A stretch of 64,000 nucleotides of DNA, taken from assembly GCA_038659295.1 (NCBI GenBank), contig JASNGC010000002.1, forward strand, positions 620,001 to 684,000, read 5' to 3'. The stretch comes from Enterocytospora artemiae (taxonomy: Eukaryota > Microsporidia). The notes below the pieces were generated by a model. That model saw nothing but the letters and a program-made list of their open reading frames with translations. It was not told the DNA's origin and did no database searches. Made by a program: the position numbers and the translations under genes. Position 1 is the stretch's first letter. The number at the start of each line of letters is the position of its first letter. This document shows, piece by piece, positions 8,833 to 19,148 of the stretch.

Positions 8833-9942
8833 ATGTCTTTTTTAGAATCCATTGAATCAAACAGAATAAATCACGGGTATTTATCAAACAACTTCAAGGT
8901 TTATAAACGATTCTGCAACAAGCAGAATAGGAGAGCTGAAGATTTGTCATTACCCAAGTTTGCCTACAAAATGGAGTCAAATTTATGTAAATTTAAAATG
9001 CTCAAAAGTAACAAATTTTTGAAGAAAAATACAAAAATGTTAAAAAAAATCCAACAAGAAAATAACAAGGCCCTTATACAGAACACAGAAGATAATTCCT
9101 CATCTGATATACATGATTTTGTTTCCATTTACAGAAAATATATAGAATGTTTTTTGAATCCATCAGTTTCAAACTTACTAGAGTCCAGAGCATTTCTCTG
9201 TGATTACCATACATTTCTTAACGACCTGTATACTCTTCTGGATGACAGGCATGACTTCACTCAGTATAGGTTAAATTACCAATGGAATGATATTACTCTT
9301 CAGTTTGAGTCACAGAAGCAACTACAGAATTTTGTAGAAGGTAAGTTATTGCAGAAAGCTTCGAGAAATAACATTTATTCTGATAATAGATTTAATGCAC
9401 ATATGGCAAGAAGAGCTGCATCCTGGGATTTAAATGTAGAGAGATTCATACAAGAACTGATAAGTACTGGAGATAGCAATACTATTGATCAAAAAATCAT
9501 AGACAGCCAAAAAAAGCTTTATCTACTTTCCAAAGAGTTGTATATCTCTGCAAATGAGTTCAATACATTTTTGATGGATAATTTTGTGGATTCAAACTAT
9601 GTTAGAAAGACAGTAACAGAATTTCAAAAAGTATATGAGTTTGTAGAGACATTGATCAGGGGTGATCCAAAGAGAAATCAAAGCACTATTAATGAGTTTG
9701 TCGTTCCAGAGATCTTTGGAGCATATAGATCACATTTTGAAAAATTAAAGCTCATCATCAAACCAAGTGCAAAATCACTCAGAAATGTGTTGTTAGATAT
9801 TCTGAGAGATAACTTGACAAAAACTGACAGTACTAGAAATATGCCATTTTTACCTGTTACTTACGACTTGGGATATGATTTTATAAAATATCCCGATGAT
9901 AATAATGAAAATAGGAACAAAGCAGGTTTTTTTAAAAAATAA
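8833..9942 (+). CDS. SRP68: Signal recognition particle subunit SRP68
   Basis: Likely the RNA-binding SRP68 subunit, which with SRP72 forms the S-domain core heterodimer of the signal recognition particle for co-translational targeting to the ER. The N-terminus carries the family hallmark: NRINHGYLSNNFKVYKRFC followed by basic residues, matching the RxxHGLxxxDxxRYRxYC element of human and yeast SRP68. The remaining ~330 residues are helical. At 369 residues it is far shorter than yeast or human SRP68 (about 600), apparently lacking much of the C-terminal SRP72-binding part. The start was set at the ATG at 8833, eight bases after TTTTCCCC; the longer frame has no ATG. Identification rests mainly on the N-terminal motif. 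Confidence 0.72.
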   Translation: MSFLESIESNRINHGYLSNNFKVYKRFCNKQNRRAEDLSLPKFAYKMESNLCKFKMLKSNKFLKKNTKMLKKIQQENNKALIQNTEDNSSSDIHDFVSIYRKYIECFLNPSVSNLLESRAFLCDYHTFLNDLYTLLDDRHDFTQYRLNYQWNDITLQFESQKQLQNFVEGKLLQKASRNNIYSDNRFNAHMARRAASWDLNVERFIQELISTGDSNTIDQKIIDSQKKLYLLSKELYISANEFNTFLMDNFVDSNYVRKTVTEFQKVYEFVETLIRGDPKRNQSTINEFVVPEIFGAYRSHFEKLKLIIKPSAKSLRNVLLDILRDNLTKTDSTRNMPFLPVTYDLGYDFIKYPDDNNENRNKAGFFKK

Positions 9943-10371
9943 AGAGTGCTTCTAACCAGTGTGTTCTTCTCGTTTTTCGTGCGATTCTAAAGTAAATTTA
10001 GAGAGTGCTCGACTTATAAACAAATTGTTAATTCTAAAAAAGAAATGAAGGAGTAGAAAGTTCCACTATCGATTAATGGATTATATAAGTGCAGAGCATT
10101 AGATGAAATGTTATACTGAGTTGTGCAGCAGCAATGTTTCGTTTTATGATCTGGTAAAATTCATCTTAGTGTTATTGAACTGTTTAACAGTGTTTAGATT
10201 ATACAAACAAATATCTGTTTTTGAAATGAAAATAATAGAATGCATATCAAAAAAATGCAGTCTCATTCTATGATTTTGAAGCTGAAATCTTTAAATATTT
10301 TTATTAAATGAATTTGTTCTTTTTGAAACAAAAATTTAAAATCTCCATTTCATTGTTTGTATTTCAAACCA
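9943..10371. other. AT-rich intergenic spacer
   Basis: Separates SRP68 from gamma-glutamyltransferase on the same strand. The octamer AGAGTGCT occurs twice (about 9943-9950 and 10001-10008). No gene or RNA is seen. Confidence 0.5.
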
Positions 10372-12468
10372 ATGAAACTAAATTACTGCTTACTTGTTTC
10401 TCAGATTTGGCTAATTTTATTATTTTCTACAAAAAATAATTTAGTGAGTATAGCCAATTTTCCGGAGATGCAACACAAAGAAGTTAAAACAGAGTTTTCC
10501 ACAATAGCTACACAGAAGAAATCAGAGTTAAATTTGTTGGATGTTAACGATGCAATGGACAAGAATAACTCTATAATAACCCAGTTAAATAATTGTATTG
10601 CCGATATGAACAATCCCAAAACTCCAGAAAAAATGAATAACTCTTTAATGATAAATGATTTATCCTCGGTTGGCGATTCACCATCTAGAAAAAGAGTCTT
10701 GAATAGTGATATGTCAAAGCCAGATACTTCTGTAAACTCAATCATTACCTCGTTCAGTAATTTCACCGATGATTCAAGATCAGAATTCAAAAAGTATGCT
10801 GTAAACACTGAATCTGAAATATGTAGCGATGTTGGTGCCAGAATATTAAAAAACGGTGGTAGCGTCACAGATGCTGCTATTGCTTCTGCAATTTGTATTG
10901 GAGTAATTAATTCGTTTTCAGCTGGAATTGGAGGTGGAGGATTTTTATTAGTAAAACAGAAGAACAAGAACTCCGAGGACGATTTTGTAATGCTCGATTT
11001 CAGAGAAGTGGCCCCAGAAAATGTGGAAATTGATCACTTCCAAAAATTTCCATCTGATGCTACAAAAGGTTTAAAATCTGTTTGTACACCAGGTGAAATA
11101 TTAGGTTTTTATGAGGCTCATAAAAGATTTGGAAAAGTCTCGTGGAAAAAGCTCTTTGAAGAATCAATAGACATCTGTTTCAATGGATTTCGAGCAACAC
11201 CAATCTTAGTCCAAAAATTGGAAAAAAACAAATCAGATATTTTATCAGATCCTGGAATGAGGGAAATTTTCACAATAAACGGAGAAATAATTCCAGTAGG
11301 TCATTTGGTAGTGCGAAAAAATTTAGGAGCAACTCTAAAAGAAATTTCAGAAGATCCCATGTCATTTTACACCGGAAATATTGCTCGGAAAATTGTGGAA
11401 TACTCAGAAGCAAATGGAGGATACTTAACATTGAACGATCTCAAGCTGTATGAAGTTAAGGAAAGGTCTGTATTAAAAGGTAGATTTAACTCATTCGATG
11501 TATATACAACCAATTTACCTACCTCTGGGTTGTTTGTGATACAAGCTTTGAATATTTTAGATCATTTTGATACAAATAAACTAAAGAAACTGATTGGAAA
11601 GGACAACATTGCTTATATATATCATATATTGATAGAAGTGTTTAAGTTTATGTATTCTGAAAGAAGTCAAGTAGGTGATCCAGATTTTGTGGAGAATTGG
11701 AAACTTAAGGTATCCAAGATCATCACAAAAGTAGCAGCTCACGATATTTTTACAAAACTTGATTTTCAGAATGTTCTAAACACCACAGAATACGATATGA
11801 AAAGCCCATTTGCAGAAGACCATGGCACAACACATTTAAATGTGGTGGATGAGTTTAACAATGTAGCACTATTAACCACAACAATCAACCTTGAATTTGG
11901 TTCTAAAAAGATGGATCCAGCCACTGGAATAATATTTAATAATCACATAAGCGACTTTTCAATTCCAAATATAATGAGATTCAATGATGTTCATAATAAT
12001 GATGGCTTATCAAATGCGAATATTCTTGAGCCTTGGAAAAGACCCTTTTCATCAGCATCACCAGTCATTCTGATCAAAAACAATAGCAGCCTAGACATTG
12101 ATGTGAAATCTGAGCAAAATGCAGATGATTGTTCGGAGCTATTGGTCATTGGTGCTGCTGGAGGCACTAGAATTCCCACTTCGGTTGTAGCAACTATTTT
12201 TTATAATGCCTTGGGAATTTCTCTATTCCATTCGATATCAGCAACTAGGATTCATAATCAACTCTATCCTGAGCATACATTTGTGGAGAGAAATTTCCCC
12301 AGCGATTTGATGGAACAATTAGAACAATTTGGACATAAGTTTGAAGTTTCGGATCAAAATACCACCTTTACGTCTGTACAGGGTATTCACATTATAAACA
12401 ATAATGGTCAAAGAAATATTTATGCCATTTCTGATCCGCGAAAACATGGAAAGTCTGCAGGATTATGA
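10372..12468 (+). CDS. GGT: Gamma-glutamyltransferase
   Basis: Ntn-hydrolase that cleaves the gamma-glutamyl bond of glutathione and related peptides, normally at the cell surface or in a vacuole. With the ATG at 10372 (AAACCA just before it) the protein is 698 residues. It has a hydrophobic N-terminal signal/anchor segment (about 5-26) and a polar ~120-residue extension before the enzyme domain. Family landmarks: DAAIASAICIGV and the glycine-rich SAGIGGGGF, the autocleavage nucleophile Thr486 in HGTTHLNV, and IGAAGGTRIPT plus HNQLYPEHTFVE in the small subunit. The proenzyme is therefore complete. Few microsporidia are known to me to carry GGT, so its presence is notable; no sign of bacterial base composition is visible. 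Four bases overlap the longest frame of the RNase H2 gene, but not its likely coding part. Confidence 0.93.
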   Translation: MKLNYCLLVSQIWLILLFSTKNNLVSIANFPEMQHKEVKTEFSTIATQKKSELNLLDVNDAMDKNNSIITQLNNCIADMNNPKTPEKMNNSLMINDLSSVGDSPSRKRVLNSDMSKPDTSVNSIITSFSNFTDDSRSEFKKYAVNTESEICSDVGARILKNGGSVTDAAIASAICIGVINSFSAGIGGGGFLLVKQKNKNSEDDFVMLDFREVAPENVEIDHFQKFPSDATKGLKSVCTPGEILGFYEAHKRFGKVSWKKLFEESIDICFNGFRATPILVQKLEKNKSDILSDPGMREIFTINGEIIPVGHLVVRKNLGATLKEISEDPMSFYTGNIARKIVEYSEANGGYLTLNDLKLYEVKERSVLKGRFNSFDVYTTNLPTSGLFVIQALNILDHFDTNKLKKLIGKDNIAYIYHILIEVFKFMYSERSQVGDPDFVENWKLKVSKIITKVAAHDIFTKLDFQNVLNTTEYDMKSPFAEDHGTTHLNVVDEFNNVALLTTTINLEFGSKKMDPATGIIFNNHISDFSIPNIMRFNDVHNNDGLSNANILEPWKRPFSSASPVILIKNNSSLDIDVKSEQNADDCSELLVIGAAGGTRIPTSVVATIFYNALGISLFHSISATRIHNQLYPEHTFVERNFPSDLMEQLEQFGHKFEVSDQNTTFTSVQGIHIINNNGQRNIYAISDPRKHGKSAGL

Positions 12469-12547
12469 TAGGTGCGCATAGAATTGTGCATTATATGGTT
12501 TTATCGTGGCAAAATATTACAATTTCAATAAAAGGACATCTACTTAA

Positions 12548-12560
12548 CCCCAATTTGTTA
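12548..12560 (+). promoter_or_regulatory. CCC-type start motif before RNase H2
   Basis: CCCC followed by AATTTGTTA leads directly to the ATG at 12561. It supports that start over upstream in-frame ATGs at 12465 and 12495. Confidence 0.5.
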
Positions 12561-13304
12561 ATGTTAGAGTATTTGAATACTTTTTATTCTAATATTACAT
12601 ACTTCGATGATTCTTTTGTTGTTGGAATTGATGAAGCTGGAAGAGGGCCAGTCTTGGGCCCAATGGTGTATGCAGTTTATATAATGCCCAAGACTCTTAA
12701 GACAACATATAGGGATTCCAAATTGTTGACCCCAAAGCAGAGAGCCGATTTTTTCTCTACAATGGTAAATTACGCCTATATTTCCATTGACCCTGTATAC
12801 ATAACAAGTCATATGGAGGGAAATAGTAAGAATTTGAATACGATTGCTAAGGAAACGGTTGTACTGTTACTGAAAGAAGTTAAAGACAAAATATGCATGT
12901 CAACCGTTTCCCAAAATTCCATTAGTGTTTATATAGATGGCCTTGGAAATAATGAATCATATAAGTCTTACTTACAGAAATATTTTGATTTTAATTTTAT
13001 AATTGAGAATAAAGCTGATTCAAGGTATCAAGTTGTAAGTGGTGCAAGTATTGTAGCAAAATGCATTAGAGATGGAGTATTAAAAACTCTAAACGATAGT
13101 GACAATAGTGTTTCCGGTGATTTGGGCAGTGGGTATCCCTCAGATCCAACTACTAAAAAATGGCTAAAAGTAAATCACTCGCCTTTGGGATTTCCCAAAT
13201 TCGTTAGACATAGTTGGAAGACTATAAAAAATCTTTTACCACGCATACAAGGGAGAAAGTTAGAAAATTCCTTAAGAGGATTTTATACTGGCCCACATAA
13301 GTAA
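12561..13304 (+). CDS. RNH201: Ribonuclease H2 catalytic subunit A
   Basis: Removes ribonucleotides and RNA-DNA hybrids from nuclear DNA. The 247-residue protein has the RNase HII active site: Asp24 and Glu25 in GIDEAGRGPVLGP, a DSKLLTPKQR block that matches eukaryotic RNase H2A, an Asp in YIDGLGNN, and a further acidic residue in SGYPSDPTTKKW. The segment NKADSRYQVVSGASIVAKCIRD is characteristic. The length is close to the family core (about 250-300). The start chosen places CCCC about 10 bases before the ATG. It follows gamma-glutamyltransferase on the same strand with only ~90 bases between coding parts, and MRE11 comes next; no functional operon is implied. Confidence 0.95.
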   Translation: MLEYLNTFYSNITYFDDSFVVGIDEAGRGPVLGPMVYAVYIMPKTLKTTYRDSKLLTPKQRADFFSTMVNYAYISIDPVYITSHMEGNSKNLNTIAKETVVLLLKEVKDKICMSTVSQNSISVYIDGLGNNESYKSYLQKYFDFNFIIENKADSRYQVVSGASIVAKCIRDGVLKTLNDSDNSVSGDLGSGYPSDPTTKKWLKVNHSPLGFPKFVRHSWKTIKNLLPRIQGRKLENSLRGFYTGPHK

Positions 13305-13533
13305 CATAATGGATATATTAAAGTCTATGATAAATGATGACTTTACAATGTGATATATAATTTTGTTGCCATGATAAATCTGTATTGGTAATAAGTTTTT
13401 GTTGAATCTCGAAAGTTTTATTCGTAGCCTCTTATTTATTATACTGATTTGTAATTTTTGGATAAGTATTGTACAAATTTTTTGCAATACATATTGGGAT
13501 TATTTTTCTCGAATCAATTCTCACCCTACTTTT

Positions 13534-15510
13534 ATGAAATTGCTAATTACTTCAGATAATCATCTTGGGTTTCAAGAAATGGATCCCATACGAAAGAATG
13601 ATTCTTTTGATACATTCGATGAGATTCTGAAGATTGCAAGAAAAGAAAAAGCAGATGCTGTCCTACAGGGTGGAGATTTATTTCACTACAATAAGCCTAG
13701 CAGACATACCTACAACCGAATATTACAAATATTAAAAGCTCATTGTTTGCAAGGTGCAAGAAGTCGAAACACATCAAGTTCTGGCACTTACCCTTATATA
13801 AACATCCTTTCCAATGATATTATGGTTAATACCCACAATTCAAACCTTTCTATTTCTTTACCCATTCTTTCCATCCATGGAAATCATGATGACCCTTCTG
13901 GATTTAATTCTGTATCGCCTATAGATATCTTACATTCGGCAGGGCTTGTAAATTATTTTGGTAAGGTTCATAACGTGGATGACATAGAAATTTATCCTGT
14001 TTTGATGGAGAAAGATGGAGTATTTGTGGCGTTGTATGGTCTGGGACATATTAAAGACAGAAGGTTATACCAAACATTTCTAAAAAAGAAAGTTAAGTTT
14101 ATCAAACCTAGTGAAATGATTCTGCAGAAAAAGAAAGAGGATTATGATGGAAAAAACCGTGTGACTATGGTTGGTGAAAGTTTTAACAAATCTATCTTAG
14201 GCCATTATTCTAGTGTAGATTCAGATTATTACTACATCTGTATGGTTCATCAAAATAGAGTACCAAGAGAAATGGAATATCTTCCAGAAGATTTCTTACC
14301 TTCTTTCTTTCATTTGGTAATTTATGGTCACGAACACGAGAGTATCAAATTTAAACATAGAAATTTTCATGTGATCCAAGTGGGCAGTTCGGTAAGAACA
14401 AGTATTTCTCAAGGCGAGACTGGGGATAAGTATGCTTATATCTTGGAATTGATCAACAAAAACAAACATAAGCAACAAGAGATTGATCAAGTGGATTCTA
14501 CCAATGAGGAGTATGCTATTAGTCTGAAGAATAGTTTAGAAACAATTTCCGATGTAGAATACAGTTTGAAATTGAATGCTGATCAAGAGTGTGATAAATC
14601 GAACAGTAATAACAAAAAAATCCCATTTGTAGATATGGAATCTATTAGGCGAATAAAATTGAAAACAGTAAGGCCATGTGTGTTAGGTACAATTAAAATT
14701 AAAGAGGTGGATAATGTAGAAAGGATCATTGAAGAAAAGGTAGAAGACATCATTTGTAAAGAACTGGGAATTGTAAATATTAGAGAAAACAGTAATACTT
14801 CTTTAGGGTGCATTGATAAATTGGATTTAAAACCATTACTTAGAATAAAAATAGATCTGATCAACTGCAAAAAAGTTAATAAATTTGCCATAAATTCCAA
14901 AATTGGTCAGATATGCGCGAATCCGAATGATTGGTTAAGAATTAACAGGAAGAACCATTCCACTACAACTGTAGAGGACCCGGTAATAAAGCTTAAAAAG
15001 AGCAATATTTCGGATATTTATTTGCAAATATTAAAAGGCATAAATTTAAAGGTAGTTCCAGATCAAAAGATGATAGATAGTTTAAATGAATTTGTTGAAA
15101 AAGATAATAAGACAATATTTACAGAAATGATCTATCAAAATATGGAAAGAATTACAAAATATATCTGCAAAAGAGAACTAATATTGGAGGATTTAGAAAA
15201 TATGATCAGATTGGTTAAAAATGATATTGATAATCTTTCGATTAGTGGTAACAGATGCTTTATCAAGTCTATTGATGTGAAGAATAATGAAGAAATTTCT
15301 AATATTCGCATTGATGAGCCGGATTCTCCTCTCATTTATAATTCTTCTAAGGACCTTATGAAACATGATAACAAGAAGAAGCTAAAGATTGACCCTGAAA
15401 ACAGTTTAAAAAATAATAAAAAAGTTGCCAACAACGAAATAGCTGAAGATATTCCCCAATATGCCAACGAATCAGATATTTCTGACTTTTCATCTATTAA
15501 CTATTCATAA
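13534..15510 (+). CDS. MRE11: Double-strand break repair nuclease MRE11
   Basis: Nuclease of the MRE11-RAD50 complex, acting in end resection and telomere upkeep. Starting at the ATG at 13534 (CACCCTACTTTT before it) the protein is 658 residues. The phosphoesterase motifs are in order: TSDNHLG (about 7-12), QGGDLFHYNKPSR (45-57), SIHGNHDDPSG (about 114-124), a VHQN motif near 238, and YGHEHES (264-270). The typical MRE11 capping domain follows, with VGSSVRTS and a long Lys/Glu-rich C-terminal region (about 430-658) that ends in an acidic and serine-rich tail. Upstream codons in the same frame encode a hydrophobic stretch, which I reject because it precedes the start motif. Identity is secure. 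Confidence 0.95.
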   Translation: MKLLITSDNHLGFQEMDPIRKNDSFDTFDEILKIARKEKADAVLQGGDLFHYNKPSRHTYNRILQILKAHCLQGARSRNTSSSGTYPYINILSNDIMVNTHNSNLSISLPILSIHGNHDDPSGFNSVSPIDILHSAGLVNYFGKVHNVDDIEIYPVLMEKDGVFVALYGLGHIKDRRLYQTFLKKKVKFIKPSEMILQKKKEDYDGKNRVTMVGESFNKSILGHYSSVDSDYYYICMVHQNRVPREMEYLPEDFLPSFFHLVIYGHEHESIKFKHRNFHVIQVGSSVRTSISQGETGDKYAYILELINKNKHKQQEIDQVDSTNEEYAISLKNSLETISDVEYSLKLNADQECDKSNSNNKKIPFVDMESIRRIKLKTVRPCVLGTIKIKEVDNVERIIEEKVEDIICKELGIVNIRENSNTSLGCIDKLDLKPLLRIKIDLINCKKVNKFAINSKIGQICANPNDWLRINRKNHSTTTVEDPVIKLKKSNISDIYLQILKGINLKVVPDQKMIDSLNEFVEKDNKTIFTEMIYQNMERITKYICKRELILEDLENMIRLVKNDIDNLSISGNRCFIKSIDVKNNEEISNIRIDEPDSPLIYNSSKDLMKHDNKKKLKIDPENSLKNNKKVANNEIAEDIPQYANESDISDFSSINYS

Positions 15511-15869
15511 ATATTTATTGAGAAAATAATAGTGTTTTTTATCTAAATATTTATTATGTATCCTTCAATTTATAATAAATGAATACGATTGTCAAATCCA
15601 TGCTCTTTATTTAATAATCTCCTTTAAAGGTAAAAATTGTTCAAAGATACTATGATAGTTGTCCATTTTCTTAAAGATATATTCATGTGTCAGAAAAGCT
15701 TATAATATCAGTTTAATTATTAGCATTTCCACACATCACTTAATTCACTAATAGCTACAATCTTGGCACCCAAAAATATCTGATTACTGTGTTAACGAAT
15801 ATTTTCTGTGATTAGTAAAAATATCAGTTCTTTGACGTTTATGATTACCCTGTTTTAAGCTGTTTCGTT
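15511..15869. other. AT-rich intergenic spacer
   Basis: No open frame of note and no RNA signature. The run ACCCT at about 15846-15850 may serve as start motif for the next gene. Confidence 0.5.
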
Positions 15870-18800
15870 ATGTTTCAAATATTTTTTGTTTTAACAACTT
15901 CATTGTCTTTCACTATGCTCGGTTACCTACTTTCCGCATTGCTGGGATTTTTGATGTTTCCACTGCTTTATTTAACTCTTCCATATTCTGCAAGCTTTGT
16001 AAAGCTAAAAAAGCGATTCTCTATCTCCAGATTGGATTCACTACCTATATCTGATAGATTAAAGTATCATCTAATTCGAGGACAGACACAAGGACAAGAA
16101 ATTAGTGTGATTAATTCTCTTGTACAGCGTACCTTCATCGAGATGGTAAGAAACCATAATTTCGAAAGTAAAATCAGACAGTTGCTTTTGAAGAATTTTG
16201 GACCTGGACTAAAGATGGGAATTTTTAAGGGAGTAGAAATCGAAAAGATAGAGTTTGGACATGAAGCCCCATATATTAATGATATAAGGATAATTAATGA
16301 TAAAGAATTTGGCAGAATTATCAGTAAAGGAAACAAAACAGCTGAGTATTCTCCAAATGACTCTTCGAAACAGCTTGAAAAGATCACTTTGGAGTTAAAA
16401 AATCAATTGGAAGCACCTGACGCTACAAAGCTTTTAAACAGAAAACACGATCCAACTGATATAAATGACAGATCTAAATTGGCTTTATCACATAGTAAAG
16501 ATTCTATACCTTCTCTAACAAAGTTGCCCAGTAAAATAGAGTTTCAACATGATACTTTAAGTAATAGAAAGGAAATTATCAATGAAGATTTGATTAATTC
16601 GAAAAATTTTTATCAAAACATTTATGAGCATCTAAAAATTTCAGGAAATCTCGATTATTCAGGAGGGTTTATTGTTTCAATTAAAATTGAGCTACCAAAG
16701 CACATATTTGTAAATTCCGTGATTTCTTTGAAAAGCCTCAAAGGAACCATTATTATGCAAACACCTGCCAAGAATTATTCCACTCGTTATGAATATTGTT
16801 TTGCAGACGATTTGGAATTTGATATTAATGTGCATTCTGGGTTAGAAACAGGATCCAATAAGGTATTTTTTCAAAATAGCATTAGTACTTTTGTCAAAAA
16901 GGCAGTGAACTATACATTTCGTCGGTTTTATGAGTATCCACAGTGGAACTATTATACTCAACCATTTATTCCTTATAGGTTGAGAGTGGAGCATATGAAC
17001 AGCTATATAGATGGGAAAGATATACAACAGTTTGCTCCAATTCTGGATAACATACTTAATTTGATGGATTTGGATTATAAAATCTTAGGGAGATATACTC
17101 AAAGTTACAGTAGAAATATACTCAACAATAAGTATTCTACCAACTTATATGGTAATTTTTCAAAACAAACATCTTGTATAAGTGATATCTGTCACAGACA
17201 AAGCACTTTTAGGGTTAATGGTGTTGATTTTATAGATTTGTTTGAATTTCAACTACCAGATACAATTGAATGCAAAGGAGACGATTTCTTTATATTCAGC
17301 AAACTAAATATTCATGAATCCAAGATTCTAAGTAGTTTTGTCGATCTATCAATTCTCAAGTATGTCTTAAGCTCATTTTTAGGTCTAGAAATAGTTCATG
17401 GAGCCTATAATAATCTTCAAGATAATTTGATGCACTGTGATATATCAAATTCTACCATTTGTGTTGAAGGTAAGATATCTTTAGTCAAGATATCATTTAA
17501 GAATTCAAAAGGGAAAGGTGTTACCACTCATGAATTTATTAGGGCCATTTGTAGCAATACCATTGTATTCCAACGGAATGATGAGTATATCAACGATTTT
17601 TTTGCTTTTAGGATTGATCAAAATAGCATCAAAATTTTTTCATTCGCTCAAAATTCAGATTATACGTTTAAATTGAATAATATCAGAAAATTAAGGAATA
17701 GGTTGTTCAATAATCCACTCGACCAGCTGAGTCCTAACACTCTGACTGATTTTCTTCAAAATTTGAATTATAGAAGTATTAAGCTCAATAATCCAGATGA
17801 TCACGAAATTAACCGCAGGGAAAATAGTTCTATCTTCCAACCCGAAGATCATTTGTGTAATCCTATCCAGAAATATCCTACTGAGTTAGAAGGTATATTT
17901 GAAGCTGCATTGAAAATAGATAGTGAAAATATTGAAACTTATAGAGCTACGATTGAAGTTTCAAAAGATATTTTAAAAGAAATTATTTTTATGGATAACA
18001 TCCGAACTAAGATATTTTCGGAGTGTGGTAAAATCTGCAGTATAGTTGAAGAATCAGATAAAATCTGTACAATTATTTTGGAAACAAGAAGGATAGTGGA
18101 TGATTTTCCTCGACGTCAAATCAATGAAGATATTGTCATACACTCATTTAAAACCTCAAAATTTGTTGTAGACCTATGTCTTGAAAAAAATCTAATATTT
18201 CTTTACAGAATATCACCAGATGCCATTTACGCAAATCACAGTGTTGTTAATATAACATGTAGAAAAGACATGAAGATACTGTACCCATCATATTTTATTG
18301 AAACAATTCAGCTTCGTGCTAGTCATATGAGATTTTTAATAATGATGAAAAGCGTAGAGTCAGTTCAGCATTGTGGTGTCTTGATGAATGGAATTGCGGT
18401 GAAAGAAGGAGCCGTATATTTTGAATTTGACACAAATACTGAGGAGGAGTACAAATTTAAAATACTTAGCTGTAAAAAGGACCAAGCCATTTTTGAGATT
18501 CCAAGAATCATTTCGCGTGAGAAGTTTACTATTTTGATACCTACAGAAAACGATTATTTAAAAATATTTTTAATTCCCAGATCAAAGAAAAAAACAAATG
18601 TTTTTTACAAGATGAGCAATTTGGACATAAAAGTTGATTACTATATCGATGGGATCATTAAATTGTCTACAAACTCGCAAATTAACATTCCCATATTTGG
18701 AAATCCCACACATGTGATTTTTTGGGACCGCGAAATTGATGTGAATAACCATGATCTAAATAATTGTGAATCGTATATTTCTGATGGGATTAATCAAACA

Positions 18801-18920
18801 AAAATAGAGAAATGTGGTGTATTAAGATCTGAAAGAAAGGAATATACAATAATTTACAAGAATCGAACAAGAAAAAGTAGAATAGTAAAAATTTTTACAG
18901 GATTGACAAAATTAAATTGA
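15870..18920 (+). CDS. Membrane-anchored SMP-domain lipid-transfer protein
   Basis: The 1016-residue protein begins with a long hydrophobic segment (about 12-40) that should anchor it in the ER. A synaptotagmin-like mitochondrial lipid-binding (SMP) domain follows, from about 80 to 380. Seen there: FIEMVRNHNFESKIRQLL, KMGIFKGVEIEKIEFG leading to an AP-x-INDIRI strand, then GGFIVSIKIELPK and the EFDINVHSGLE segment near the end. A charged ~80-residue linker (about 165-245) interrupts the domain, as in TEX2/Nvj2-type proteins. The remaining ~630 residues are unlike anything I recognise and look beta-rich. SMP domains move lipids at membrane contact sites, so a contact-site role is likely. MMM1, Nvj2/TEX2 and extended synaptotagmins are the candidate subfamilies; no C2 domain is evident. 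Confidence 0.68.
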   Translation: MFQIFFVLTTSLSFTMLGYLLSALLGFLMFPLLYLTLPYSASFVKLKKRFSISRLDSLPISDRLKYHLIRGQTQGQEISVINSLVQRTFIEMVRNHNFESKIRQLLLKNFGPGLKMGIFKGVEIEKIEFGHEAPYINDIRIINDKEFGRIISKGNKTAEYSPNDSSKQLEKITLELKNQLEAPDATKLLNRKHDPTDINDRSKLALSHSKDSIPSLTKLPSKIEFQHDTLSNRKEIINEDLINSKNFYQNIYEHLKISGNLDYSGGFIVSIKIELPKHIFVNSVISLKSLKGTIIMQTPAKNYSTRYEYCFADDLEFDINVHSGLETGSNKVFFQNSISTFVKKAVNYTFRRFYEYPQWNYYTQPFIPYRLRVEHMNSYIDGKDIQQFAPILDNILNLMDLDYKILGRYTQSYSRNILNNKYSTNLYGNFSKQTSCISDICHRQSTFRVNGVDFIDLFEFQLPDTIECKGDDFFIFSKLNIHESKILSSFVDLSILKYVLSSFLGLEIVHGAYNNLQDNLMHCDISNSTICVEGKISLVKISFKNSKGKGVTTHEFIRAICSNTIVFQRNDEYINDFFAFRIDQNSIKIFSFAQNSDYTFKLNNIRKLRNRLFNNPLDQLSPNTLTDFLQNLNYRSIKLNNPDDHEINRRENSSIFQPEDHLCNPIQKYPTELEGIFEAALKIDSENIETYRATIEVSKDILKEIIFMDNIRTKIFSECGKICSIVEESDKICTIILETRRIVDDFPRRQINEDIVIHSFKTSKFVVDLCLEKNLIFLYRISPDAIYANHSVVNITCRKDMKILYPSYFIETIQLRASHMRFLIMMKSVESVQHCGVLMNGIAVKEGAVYFEFDTNTEEEYKFKILSCKKDQAIFEIPRIISREKFTILIPTENDYLKIFLIPRSKKKTNVFYKMSNLDIKVDYYIDGIIKLSTNSQINIPIFGNPTHVIFWDREIDVNNHDLNNCESYISDGINQTKIEKCGVLRSERKEYTIIYKNRTRKSRIVKIFTGLTKLN

Positions 18921-18935
18921 TCAGCTAGTTTAATG

Positions 18936-19148
18936 TCAACAGAATGTTATCAAATTAGTACTTAAACTATCCCAATAACCATAAGAAACATATTCCGTAA
19001 TCACTGATATTAAGTCAACAAGATCTGAATAAATTTGTCCTTTGGATATTTTGAAGTGATAGGTATCTTTTACATTCACAATATCTGAGAAAATATAAGC
19101 CAAAGAGTCTGGAACAACATATTGTTGATGATAATCTTTATTTACCAT
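18936..19148 (-). CDS. Possible 70-residue small protein
   Basis: An ATG at 19148 opens a 70-codon frame with a balanced composition and some helical periodicity (SDLVDLISVITEYVSYGYW), filling the space between the SMP gene and tRNA-Glu. A GGCCC element lies about 25 bases upstream, further than usual. No family is recognised. It could be a real small subunit or a chance frame. Confidence 0.35.
   Translation of the reverse strand: MVNKDYHQQYVVPDSLAYIFSDIVNVKDTYHFKISKGQIYSDLVDLISVITEYVSYGYWDSLSTNLITFC

Noticed and set aside
13399..13533. Hydrophobic N-terminal extension of MRE11
   Set aside because: Precedes the CACCCT start motif and is absent from the family; no ATG at its left end.
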